A DNA stretch of 62,128 nt, taken from NCBI GenBank assembly GCA_030526355.1, contig JAUNDC010000001.1, forward strand, positions 1-62,128, written 5' to 3'. Below the pieces are notes generated by a model. It ran no database searches, was not told where the DNA came from, and saw nothing but the letters and a program-made list of their open reading frames with translations. The stretch is from Bacillota bacterium. GTDB lineage: Bacteria; Bacillota; Clostridia; Peptostreptococcales; Anaerovoracaceae. The first letter of the stretch is position 1. Each line of letters opens with the position of its first letter. The position numbers and the translations under genes are program-made. Below are positions 8,936 through 16,364 of the stretch, piece after piece.

Positions 8936-8957
8936 GCTATAAATAAGTTACCGGACA

Positions 8958-8987
8958 GTAAAGGTCGTTTTCTCAAACGACCTTTAC
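8958..8987 (+). terminator. 13-bp stem-loop between surface-protein and ABC transporter genes
   Basis: GTAAAGGTCGTTT (8958-8970) and AAACGACCTTTAC (8975-8987) form a perfect stem with a TCTC loop. Only a short T-poor stretch follows, so it may pause or partially terminate transcription, or protect mRNA ends between the surface-protein pair and the transporter genes. Confidence 0.5.
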
Positions 8988-9034
8988 GTTATATATTAAT
9001 CATTAACGATGAAATACGAAGGGATTTCCACAGC

Positions 9035-10084
9035 ATGGAATCAACAACGCACAAAGTAGCTGAGAATAAGAGTAGACATAGGAAAAACAGTGCAATAAAT
9101 ATTGCGCTGTTTGTTATACTGCTTGTTTTGATTCTTGTCTGCTTATGTGTAGGTAAATATTCCATACCGCCGGGGGAATGCCTTCATATTTTATCAGGAA
9201 AGCTGTTCAGTACGACAGCTGACTGGGATAAAATGGACGAGAAGCTGCTTCTGGGGGTAAGGCTCCCTAGAACAATGGCAACAGTGATAGTAGGAGCTGC
9301 GCTTTCTCTGTCAGGAGCTGTATATCAGGGAATATTCAAAAATCCCCTTGTCTCTCCTGATTTTCTGGGAGTATCATCGGGAGCATGCGTAGGCGCGGCG
9401 ATAGCGATACTGCTTTCAATGTCAGCAGGATTCATACAAGTATTTGCTTTTGCAGGAGGCATAGCAGCAGTAGCTCTGACTGTTATGATACCAAAGGCAA
9501 TGAGAAGTGACTCCAATATAATGCTGGTTCTGGCAGGAATTATAGTCAGTGGAGCAATGTCATCAGTAATGGGCTTCATCAAATATATAGCAGACCCTGA
9601 TACGGAGCTAGCAGCCATTACATACTGGCAGCTGGGAAGCTTTGCATACGTTGATAAACAGGCACTGCTGGGAATACTGCCGTTGAGCGCTGCAGCCGCA
9701 GCCGTTCTGCTGGCAATGGCATGGTGGATAAACATTCTTTCGCTGGGAGAACAGGAAGCTCGAAGTCTTGGAGCCAATATCACACTGCTGAGAGGAACCT
9801 GCATCGTATGCTCTACTGTACTTACGGCAGGAGCTGTATGCATATCCGGAACAATAGGCTGGATAGGCCTGGTGATACCACATTTTGGCAGGATGATAGC
9901 AGGCTCTGATAACAGGACGCTGCTTCCGGCAACCTGCTTCATCGGAGGAATATTCATGCTGCTTGTTGATACTGTTACCAGAATGATAGGGCCGGCAGAA
10001 ATGCCGATAAGCATACTGACAGGAATTATCGGCGCGCCGTTTTATGCATGGCTTTTGTACAGACAGAGGATGAACATCAGATGA
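9035..10084 (+). CDS. FecCD/BtuC-family ABC transporter permease
   Basis: 349-residue polytopic membrane protein of the vitamin B12/siderophore/heme permease family. It has an N-terminal helix ending in KYSIPPGE, the family motif RLPRTMATVIVGAALSLSGAVYQGIFKNPLVSPDFLG, about ten hydrophobic segments, the coupling-helix region SLGEQEARSLG and the ending GWIGLVIPHFGRMIAGSDNR...LLVDTVTRMI...GAPFYAWLLYRQR. Its stop overlaps the ATPase start (ATGA). With the next two genes it forms a complete importer. The family carries ferric siderophores, heme, corrinoids and (MolBCA) molybdate/tungstate; the sequence alone does not decide which. Confidence 0.93.
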   Translation: MESTTHKVAENKSRHRKNSAINIALFVILLVLILVCLCVGKYSIPPGECLHILSGKLFSTTADWDKMDEKLLLGVRLPRTMATVIVGAALSLSGAVYQGIFKNPLVSPDFLGVSSGACVGAAIAILLSMSAGFIQVFAFAGGIAAVALTVMIPKAMRSDSNIMLVLAGIIVSGAMSSVMGFIKYIADPDTELAAITYWQLGSFAYVDKQALLGILPLSAAAAAVLLAMAWWINILSLGEQEARSLGANITLLRGTCIVCSTVLTAGAVCISGTIGWIGLVIPHFGRMIAGSDNRTLLPATCFIGGIFMLLVDTVTRMIGPAEMPISILTGIIGAPFYAWLLYRQRMNIR

Positions 10085-10860
10085 TTTACAAAGTGAGTGG
10101 TCTTACATTTACATATCCGTCGGGAGGCCGGAAGGTTCTCGACAACGCATCTCTGACCCTTGATGAAGGAGAGATACTGTGCATATTAGGTCCGAATGGA
10201 GCAGGCAAAACAACTCTGCTAAACTGTATGGCAGGGCTTCTTACCGCTGATTCCGGAAGCATAGAAATATGCGGCAGAGATATCAGAAGCATGAAAGCCC
10301 GAGAAATAGCAGGTATAGTCGGATACGTTCCTCAGGTGCATACGCCGGCATTCGATTATCGCGTGCTAGACTTTGTACTGATGGGAAGAGCACCGCAGAC
10401 AGGCGTGTTTTCCAGACCATCAAAAGAGGACGAAGAACTTTGTATGAAGGTGCTCCGGAGCATGAACATCGAACATCTGGCTGATAAATCATATATCAAT
10501 ATAAGCGGCGGAGAGCGACAGCAGGTGATGATTGCTAGGACAATAGTGCAGGAACCCAAAGCCGTGCTTTTTGATGAACCGACAGCACATCTGGACTACG
10601 GAAACCAGCACAGAGTACTGCAGAGAGTTCGAAAAATGGCCGATGAAGGTTATTCTGTCATAATAACCACACACAATCCGGAGCATGCACTGCTGCTGGA
10701 TGACAAAGCGGCGATAGTAAGCCGCGACGGCAGCATTGTTCAAGGACGAAGCAGAGATATTATTACAGAAGACGCACTGCAGAAGGTTTACGGCATTGAC
10801 CTGAAGCTTAGATATATGGAAGAGCTGGGAAGAACGGCATGCTTTGTGCCGTCATTATAA
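10081..10860 (+). CDS. FecE/BtuD-family ABC transporter ATPase
   Basis: Energises the adjacent FecCD-type permease. I start at ATG 10081, overlapping the permease stop as ATGA and giving MIYKVSGLTFTYPSGG. A start at 10048 would read back into the permease gene. The 259-residue protein shows Walker A GPNGAGKTT, Q-loop YVPQ, signature ISGGERQQVMIARTI, Walker B AVLFDEPTAHLD and the H-loop TTHNPEHALLL. The C-terminal extension (DALQKVYGIDLKLRYMEE) is typical of iron-complex/B12 ATPases. Confidence 0.94.
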   Translation: MIYKVSGLTFTYPSGGRKVLDNASLTLDEGEILCILGPNGAGKTTLLNCMAGLLTADSGSIEICGRDIRSMKAREIAGIVGYVPQVHTPAFDYRVLDFVLMGRAPQTGVFSRPSKEDEELCMKVLRSMNIEHLADKSYINISGGERQQVMIARTIVQEPKAVLFDEPTAHLDYGNQHRVLQRVRKMADEGYSVIITTHNPEHALLLDDKAAIVSRDGSIVQGRSRDIITEDALQKVYGIDLKLRYMEELGRTACFVPSL

Positions 10861-10872
10861 GAAGAGGTAGGC

Positions 10873-11946
10873 ATGAAGAATTTTTATGTAAAACGCACGT
10901 TATGCATAATGCTCGCTTTGCTGATAGTGGCATGTTCTTTTGCATTATCATCATGTGGGGGACAAGACATCAAGGTACACAAAGAAAATGACAGCCCGGC
11001 AGGGACTGTTGTTCAGGAGACAGAAGATTCTCTGACAATTGTTGATCAGGCAGGCAGAGAAGTGACTGTAGGCAAGGATGTTGACAGTATAGCACTGTGC
11101 TACAGAGTTGTAATACGATTTCTATTAAGCCTTGACCAGGGAGATAAGATTACAGGTATTGGCAAGACCGAGGATTTTCTCGAAGAGCTGCAGCCGTCGT
11201 TAAAGGATTGTGCAGATGTGGGAAAGGGTGTAGCGGATATCGAAGCTCTGGCGGAGCTTAAGCCGGATCTGTTTTTTCACAAAGCCAGCGATGTGGAGAC
11301 TCTTGAAGCAGTGGAGGAAATCGGTATTCCGGCAATAGGTATTGAGATTGAAACTCCGGAGGATATGCTGACGGCACTGGAATTGATGGGAAAGGTATGC
11401 GGTGCAGAGAAAAAGGCCGATGAACTCATCAAATATTATAACGATAAGCTGAGCAGCATCGCAGAGCTTACTTTAGAAATAAAGAATAAAAAGAGTGCGG
11501 TGATTATGGGTTCTTCCATCGGTAAGGTGGCTGACGGGACTATGCTGCAAGGTGAAATGATCGAAAGAGCGGGAGGTATAAATTGTGCCGCGGAGCTTGA
11601 AGCAACGGAGCTCTGGCCGTCGGCAGGAACGGAACAGATTTTTGCATGGAATCCAGAGTATATTTTTATTACCAGCAGTGAGAGTGCTTCTTACACAGTG
11701 GATGATATTATGAAAGATCCTGCATGGTCTGAGCTTGAAGCTGTAAAAAACGGACATGTCTATGCTATGCCGTCAGAGAAGGATTCCTGGGAATTTCCGG
11801 GAATAGTCAGTGTTCTGGGCATTGAATATATGTTAAAAACCATGTACCCTCAGATTTTCACGGATAAGGAGCTTGAAGAGGACGTGGATGAATTATATGA
11901 GCTTTCGTATGGAATAAGCTTTGACAGGAGTGAGCTTGGATATTGA
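10873..11946 (+). CDS. metallophore/B12-type substrate-binding lipoprotein
   Basis: 357-residue lipoprotein with an export signal and lipobox ALSS-C (Cys ~28). It has the helical-backbone binding-protein fold: DQAGREVTVGKDVDSIAL at the N-lobe start, ADIEALAELKPDLFF, a long backbone helix around residues 155-185 (EDMLTALELMGKVCGAEKKADELI), WPSAGTEQIFAWNPEYIFI, and EFPGIVSVLGIEYMLKTMYPQIF near the end. That last element recalls binding proteins of the MolA/iron-complex group. Captures the ligand outside the membrane for the FecCD/FecE pair. The next gene begins inside its stop codon (TTGA). Confidence 0.9.
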   Translation: MKNFYVKRTLCIMLALLIVACSFALSSCGGQDIKVHKENDSPAGTVVQETEDSLTIVDQAGREVTVGKDVDSIALCYRVVIRFLLSLDQGDKITGIGKTEDFLEELQPSLKDCADVGKGVADIEALAELKPDLFFHKASDVETLEAVEEIGIPAIGIEIETPEDMLTALELMGKVCGAEKKADELIKYYNDKLSSIAELTLEIKNKKSAVIMGSSIGKVADGTMLQGEMIERAGGINCAAELEATELWPSAGTEQIFAWNPEYIFITSSESASYTVDDIMKDPAWSELEAVKNGHVYAMPSEKDSWEFPGIVSVLGIEYMLKTMYPQIFTDKELEEDVDELYELSYGISFDRSELGY

Positions 11947-13253
11947 TAATAACAAAAACGATTAAAAATAGAATATTTTCGCTTCTGTGCGTTTTCCTTC
12001 TTGTTGCGGTTCAGATGCTCCTTATTCTGCCAGAAGAGGCGAGTGCTGATACACCGGGAGAGACTTTAACTGTGCGCGTTCAGTATTTTGGAGAACGTGA
12101 AGATAAAATTCGGGAGAAGGCAAGCTTCACAAGAAGTGAACTTGAGTCTATGAGTGCAGGAACATATAATTATGCAAATGTGACAAATGTTGGAACTGTA
12201 ATGTCAACAGTCGGCAGGGGACCTCAGCTTCTCACAGTGCTGGAACGTGCCGGAATCGATTTGAATTCCATAAACTATATCACATTCAGAACCTCTGACG
12301 GACAAGGAGAATATCAGAGGTATACGAGGAATTTTACTGTCGGTGCACATCTGACTTCCACAAGATATTTCTATCCGTATCTGTCATCCAATTATGAGAG
12401 AAATGATGATGGGAAAACGTTGGTTCCCCTGAAAGGTGCACTTAAGGACAAAGCGAGTGTGCCATCAATTCTGGCGATTACTTCATACAGTACCAAAGCT
12501 TATGGGGAGACACCTTCTGCAGATAAGATGAAGTCAGACGACTCATATAGATTCTGCCTTGGACAGACTTCTTTGACTGAAGAAGAGTCAACAGTGTCCG
12601 GATATGATGGGGGAGATGTAACCTCGATGGATTCTGCAGTCGATATCTTCGGCATTGATGTCACATTGTATGGCTCTCCGGTTACGGATATAGGCCTGAA
12701 TCTCGATGATACCAATATCAAGGTTGGAAGCAAAAAGAAAATATCTGCAGTTATTGAAGGTGACGAGTTGTTTGCGGATGACTGGGGATTTACAGTGAAT
12801 GATCTGAAATGGACCAGCAGTGATCCTGATATTGCGGAAGTGGATCAGAATGGTGTTATCAAGGTGAAAAAAGCAGGAAAGGTTACGATAACAGCAGAAG
12901 CTCCTAACGGCATGACTGCGTCAATCACTATAAACGGAGAAAAGGGTGATTCAGATACGAAAGGTGCTGCTGGAGAAAAGCAGGATGGCAATAAATCAAA
13001 ATCTGAAAAAGACTCCGATAAAGACAAAAAAGTAAGTGGAATTGTCGTTCGTGAAGTAAATATTGGAGGAATTATTTCAGAAGATGTCGGAAGCATTGAT
13101 GAAAGCAGACAGCAGATGTCCGAGGATGCACAGGCACTTGATGCTGCGGAGGAAAGCAGCACGGGTGCTAAGCTGGCTTCAGCTGTTGTGGGTGCTCAGA
13201 TTTTATCGCTGGGAGCAGTTTTGAGGATAAGAAGATTTTTTATGGAGGTATAG
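11943..13253 (+). CDS. surface protein: sulfite-oxidase-like fold domain plus Big2-type Ig-like domain
   Basis: 436 residues starting at TTG 11943, which overlaps the previous stop. The next in-frame ATG would destroy the signal peptide, so the TTG is preferred; AGGAG lies 12 bases upstream. Signal peptide cleaves near ASA-D. Residues ~45-240 repeat the domain of the two earlier surface proteins: FTRSELESM, GPQLLTVLERAG, RYFYPYL and FCLGQ. Residues ~245-335 are a bacterial Ig-like (Big2) fold (ISAVIEGDE...WTSSDPDIAEVDQNGVIKVKKAGKVTITA). A charged linker and a C-terminal hydrophobic helix ending RIRRFFMEV follow. Translational coupling to the binding lipoprotein ties it directly to the transporter. 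Confidence 0.8.
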   Translation: MIITKTIKNRIFSLLCVFLLVAVQMLLILPEEASADTPGETLTVRVQYFGEREDKIREKASFTRSELESMSAGTYNYANVTNVGTVMSTVGRGPQLLTVLERAGIDLNSINYITFRTSDGQGEYQRYTRNFTVGAHLTSTRYFYPYLSSNYERNDDGKTLVPLKGALKDKASVPSILAITSYSTKAYGETPSADKMKSDDSYRFCLGQTSLTEEESTVSGYDGGDVTSMDSAVDIFGIDVTLYGSPVTDIGLNLDDTNIKVGSKKKISAVIEGDELFADDWGFTVNDLKWTSSDPDIAEVDQNGVIKVKKAGKVTITAEAPNGMTASITINGEKGDSDTKGAAGEKQDGNKSKSEKDSDKDKKVSGIVVREVNIGGIISEDVGSIDESRQQMSEDAQALDAAEESSTGAKLASAVVGAQILSLGAVLRIRRFFMEV

Positions 13254-13256
13254 ATT

Positions 13257-13895
13257 TTGTTTTCAGAAGCTGTAAAGGATGTATTGCGTGCTGTCAGCAG
13301 TGCGCTTCAGATACCTACAATTGTTGTTTTGATAATACTGATAATCATTACGGTCGTGATGCTGGGAAGCTTTATCGCTGAGTTTTTTACTGAAAGAAGA
13401 ACGCTCAAGGCAAAGATACCTTTGTTAATCGACAGTATGCAGGAGAAATCAGCGGAGGAGCTGGCGGAGGTGATTAAGCACAGTGGTCTGTTGAAGCGGC
13501 AGAAAAAAGCGGCTCTTGAGCTTATATCCAGAGCATCCTACCCTGATGCAACGAGAGAAGCTCTTGCCAGACAGCTCATTGCAGATGAGGAAAACCGATA
13601 TGCTTCAATTACTAAGATAACTGACCTGATTTCCAGAATAGCCCCTATGTTTGGACTTATGGGAACATTGATACCTCTGGGACCGGGGCTTCTGGCTCTG
13701 GGGCAAGGAGATACCAAAACACTCTCGGATTCGTTGCTTATCGCATTTGATACTACAGTTGCAGGTCTGATAAGTGCAGCGGTAGCGTACATTATATCCG
13801 CAGCAAGAAAAAACTGGTATGAGCAGTATATGGTGGGACTTGAAACAATAATGGAAACAATTCTTGAAGAGCAGAGCAGGGAGAACAGCAAATGA
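13257..13895 (+). CDS. MotA/TolQ/ExbB-family proton channel subunit (HmuU-like)
   Basis: 212 residues, TTG start eight bases after GGAGG. An N-terminal membrane helix (IPTIVVLIILIIITVVMLGSFIAEF) is followed by a cytoplasmic region and two further helices. They carry the family signature IAPMFGLMGTLIPLGPGLLALGQGDTKTLSDSLLIAFDTTVAGLISAAVAYII. This class conducts protons and drives a partner: TonB, TolA or the flagellar rotor. Bacteroidetes hmu heme loci carry a channel of this type (HmuU) next to a DUF2149 protein (HmuV), the same pairing as here. Overlaps the next gene by ATGA. What it energises in an organism without an outer membrane is unknown. Confidence 0.88.
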   Translation: MFSEAVKDVLRAVSSALQIPTIVVLIILIIITVVMLGSFIAEFFTERRTLKAKIPLLIDSMQEKSAEELAEVIKHSGLLKRQKKAALELISRASYPDATREALARQLIADEENRYASITKITDLISRIAPMFGLMGTLIPLGPGLLALGQGDTKTLSDSLLIAFDTTVAGLISAAVAYIISAARKNWYEQYMVGLETIMETILEEQSRENSK

Positions 13896-14206
13896 GGATT
13901 TCACAACGTAAAGGGCGCCTGAGAGTACGTCGCAGACATGAGGATTTTAATCCGATGGAAGGGTTGGGCAATCTGGCAGATGCTATGCTGGTTTTTGCAT
14001 GTGGCCTTCTGCTGGCACTGATTATCAACTGGAATGTTCAGGTCAGTGAAACCGGTGAGATTAAGCCGCAGCAGGATAAGTACGAGATTGAAGGCTTTGA
14101 TGATAACTCGACACAGACTATAGATGGAGATACAGAGCTGGAGGAAATGGGCAAAGTGTATATGGATCCTGCGACAGGGAAGTATTATGTAGTTGAGGGA
14201 GAATAA
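13892..14206 (+). CDS. DUF2149-family membrane protein (HmuV/ExbD-like partner)
   Basis: 104 residues: basic N-terminus (RKGRLRVRRRHEDFNP), one membrane helix (NLADAMLVFACGLLLALIINW) and a short extracytoplasmic tail. NPMEGLGNLADAMLVFACGLLLALI matches my memory of the DUF2149 signature. Topology and charge pattern match ExbD/TolR, including an acidic residue in the helix start (LADAM). It is coupled to the ExbB-like gene by an ATGA overlap. Together they probably form a proton-driven motor unit. The external tail is only about 50 residues, much shorter than an ExbD periplasmic domain. Confidence 0.82.
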   Translation: MRISQRKGRLRVRRRHEDFNPMEGLGNLADAMLVFACGLLLALIINWNVQVSETGEIKPQQDKYEIEGFDDNSTQTIDGDTELEEMGKVYMDPATGKYYVVEGE

Positions 14207-14220
14207 GGAGAATCAAAAGA

Positions 14221-14730
14221 ATGTGCCGGATAAACAGATTAATTAGATCAGCTGTGATGTTGGCTGTAATTGCTGTTGTGACAGTGGTGGCATGTGGCTG
14301 TGGCGTTGATGATATAGACATTTCGGGATATAGTGATGAACAGATAGTGATAACCGGGATTGATGGTACAGATGATTCCGAGGAGATTGTGAATATATCT
14401 CAGCTTAAAGCTCTCGATTGCACTACAGTAAAAACTCACAGCACCAGTGATAAGATCGGGGAGGTGCGTGCTACGGGTCCGACGTTGGATACCTTGCTGC
14501 AGCAGTACGGAGCATCTCAGCGTGACTTTTCCAGAATAGAAATATATGGAAGAGATGGATATGATATCGCATTATCACAAAAGGTTATTGAAGAGAATGA
14601 AATTATCCTTGCATTCGGAATTGACGGTGAGCCGCTGGATGATGATAGTGTTCCGTGTAGAATTATAATTCCGGAGTCCGATTCGGCATACTGGATACGT
14701 ATGGTGGACAGAATCAAGCTGATAAAATGA
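14221..14730 (+). CDS. lipoprotein consisting of one sulfite-oxidase-like fold domain
   Basis: 169 residues with a signal helix and a lipobox around VVAC-GCG. The mature part is a compact version of the domain in the three larger surface proteins: VNISQLKALD, GPTLDTLLQQYGASQRDF, IYGRDGYDIALSQKVIEENEIILAF and CRIIIPESDSAYWIRMVDRIKL. In catalytic sulfite-oxidase relatives this fold binds Moco. Here I see no conserved catalytic cysteine, so a binding role seems likelier. It closes the accessory locus, 15 bp after the DUF2149 gene, and would sit on the outer membrane face next to the channel. Confidence 0.75.
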   Translation: MCRINRLIRSAVMLAVIAVVTVVACGCGVDDIDISGYSDEQIVITGIDGTDDSEEIVNISQLKALDCTTVKTHSTSDKIGEVRATGPTLDTLLQQYGASQRDFSRIEIYGRDGYDIALSQKVIEENEIILAFGIDGEPLDDDSVPCRIIIPESDSAYWIRMVDRIKLIK

Positions 14731-14810
14731 TAAGCTTCTTTTATTGTATTTATGATTAATGGGAGCTCATGAGAGAAAAAGAAAAGGCAGGAATAGGATG
14801 AAAAGGTACG

Positions 14811-14839
14811 TTGACAGAGCCGTTAAAATATAGTATCAT
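14811..14839 (+). promoter_or_regulatory. sigma-A promoter of the tRNA-Thr-tuf unit
   Basis: TTGACA (14811-14816), 17-bp spacer, TATCAT (14834-14839). Transcription would begin a few bases before the tRNA. I see no terminator between tRNA and tuf, so one transcript probably carries both. Confidence 0.8.
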
Positions 14840-14854
14840 AACGATGATTGATGT

Positions 14855-14931
14855 GCTGCTGTAGCTCAGTCGGTAGAGCACTTCATTGGTAATGAAGAGG
14901 TTCGGCAGTTCAAGTCTGCTCAGCAGCTCCA
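14855..14931 (+). tRNA. tRNA-Thr (anticodon GGU)
   Basis: Cloverleaf: acceptor GCTGCTG pairs with CAGCAGC (14921-14927). The D-arm is GCTC/GAGC. The anticodon arm CTTCA/TGAAG has loop TTGGTAA and anticodon GGT. The T-arm is GGCAG/CTGCT with TTCAAGT. CCA is encoded. Reads ACC/ACU. It is 33 bp upstream of tuf; tRNA-tuf linkage is known in other bacteria (thrT-tufB in E. coli). Confidence 0.97.
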
Positions 14932-14964
14932 GTTCATTTGCTTTTTTTACAGGAGGGATTTTAA

Positions 14965-16158
14965 ATGGCAAAACAGAAATTTGAAAGAACAAAACCGCAT
15001 ATCAATATCGGAACAATCGGTCACGTTGACCATGGTAAGACAACTCTTACAGCAGCTATCACTACTACTCTTCAGCAGAGATACGGACTTGGCGAACAGG
15101 TAGCGTTTGACCAGATCGACAAGGCTCCGGAAGAAAAGGAAAGAGGAATCACTATCGCTACAGCACACGTAGAATACGAAACTCCTAACAGACACTACGC
15201 ACACGTAGACTGCCCGGGACACGCTGACTACGTTAAGAACATGATCACAGGTGCTGCACAGATGGACGGAGCTATCCTGGTAGTAGCAGCAACAGATGGA
15301 CCAATGCCGCAGACAAGAGAGCACATCCTGCTTTCAAGACAGGTAGGCGTACCATACATCATCGTATTCCTGAACAAGTGCGACATGGTAGATGACGAAG
15401 AACTGCTGGATCTGGTAGAAATGGAAGTAAGAGAACTGTTAGACCAGTATGAATTCCCGGGAGATGATACACCAATCATCAGAGGATCAGCACTGGAAGC
15501 ACTGAACGATCCTGCAGGTCCATGGGGAGACAAGATTGTAGAGCTGTTCGAAGCAGTAGACAGCTACATTCCTGAACCTGAAAGAGATAATGACAAGCCG
15601 TTCATCATGCCTGTAGAGGACGTATTCTCAATCACAGGAAGAGGAACAGTAGCAACAGGAAGAGTAGAAAGAGGCTGCCTGACAGTAGGAAGCGAAGTAG
15701 AAATCATCGGACTGACAGAAGAGAAGAGAAAAGTAGTAGTAACAGGAATCGAAATGTTCAGAAAGCTGCTTGATCAGGCAGAAACAGGCGACAACATCGG
15801 AGCACTGCTGAGAGGCGTACAGAGAACAGAAATCGAAAGAGGACAGGTACTGGCAGCCCCTGGAACAATTCACCCACATACAAAGTTCAAGGGCGAAGTA
15901 TACGTACTGAAGAAGGAAGAAGGCGGAAGACACACACCATTCTTCAACGGATACAGACCACAGTTCTATTTCAGAACAACAGACGTAACAGGTGATCTGC
16001 AGTTACCTGAAGGAACAGAAATGTGCATGCCTGGAGATAACATCACAATGACAATCAGCCTGATCACACCGATTGCAATCGAAGAAGGACTGAGATTCGC
16101 AATCAGAGAAGGTGGAAGAACAGTAGGATCCGGCGTTGTAACAGAAATTATCGAGTAA
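14965..16158 (+). CDS. tuf: translation elongation factor Tu
   Basis: 397-residue GTPase that delivers aminoacyl-tRNA to the ribosome. It has [10 protein letters not shown] (P-loop), DCPGHADYV (G3), NKCDMVDD (G4), domain II with [17 protein letters not shown], and the ending [10 protein letters not shown]. An AGGAGG ribosome site is followed by the ATG. Codon use is visibly more biased than in the neighbours (strong AGA, GTA and ATC preference), as expected for the most abundant protein. It is not followed by rpmG-secE-nusG as in many Clostridia; a terminator closes the unit. Confidence 0.99.
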   Translation: MAKQKFERTKPHINIGTIGHVDHGKTTLTAAITTTLQQRYGLGEQVAFDQIDKAPEEKERGITIATAHVEYETPNRHYAHVDCPGHADYVKNMITGAAQMDGAILVVAATDGPMPQTREHILLSRQVGVPYIIVFLNKCDMVDDEELLDLVEMEVRELLDQYEFPGDDTPIIRGSALEALNDPAGPWGDKIVELFEAVDSYIPEPERDNDKPFIMPVEDVFSITGRGTVATGRVERGCLTVGSEVEIIGLTEEKRKVVVTGIEMFRKLLDQAETGDNIGALLRGVQRTEIERGQVLAAPGTIHPHTKFKGEVYVLKKEEGGRHTPFFNGYRPQFYFRTTDVTGDLQLPEGTEMCMPGDNITMTISLITPIAIEEGLRFAIREGGRTVGSGVVTEIIE

Positions 16159-16198
16159 TAGATAACGCAGATACGACAGACACATAATGAAGAAATTG

Positions 16199-16228
16199 AA
16201 ACCCGCGGCACTGGTGTCGCGGGTTTTC
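16199..16228 (+). terminator. rho-independent terminator after tuf
   Basis: AACCCGCG (16200-16207) pairs with CGCGGGTT (16218-16225) around a GCACTGGTGT-containing loop, followed by TTTTCG. Confidence 0.85.
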
Positions 16229-16306
16229 GCGTAAGTTCGGAGATGCTCCCACAATTGCCGACAACAGTTCAGAGATACTCTTACAATGAAATGTAAAATT
16301 CTGTAA

Positions 16307-16335
16307 TTGTTTTTTTGCCCGACATACGTTATACT
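16307..16335 (+). promoter_or_regulatory. sigma-A promoter for yhaM
   Basis: TTGTTT (16307-16312), 17-bp spacer, TATACT (16330-16335). The start site would be about 25 bases before the yhaM ATG, leaving a short leader. Confidence 0.65.
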
Positions 16336-16364
16336 ATTGACATAAAAAAGAAAAGGAAAAAAAT

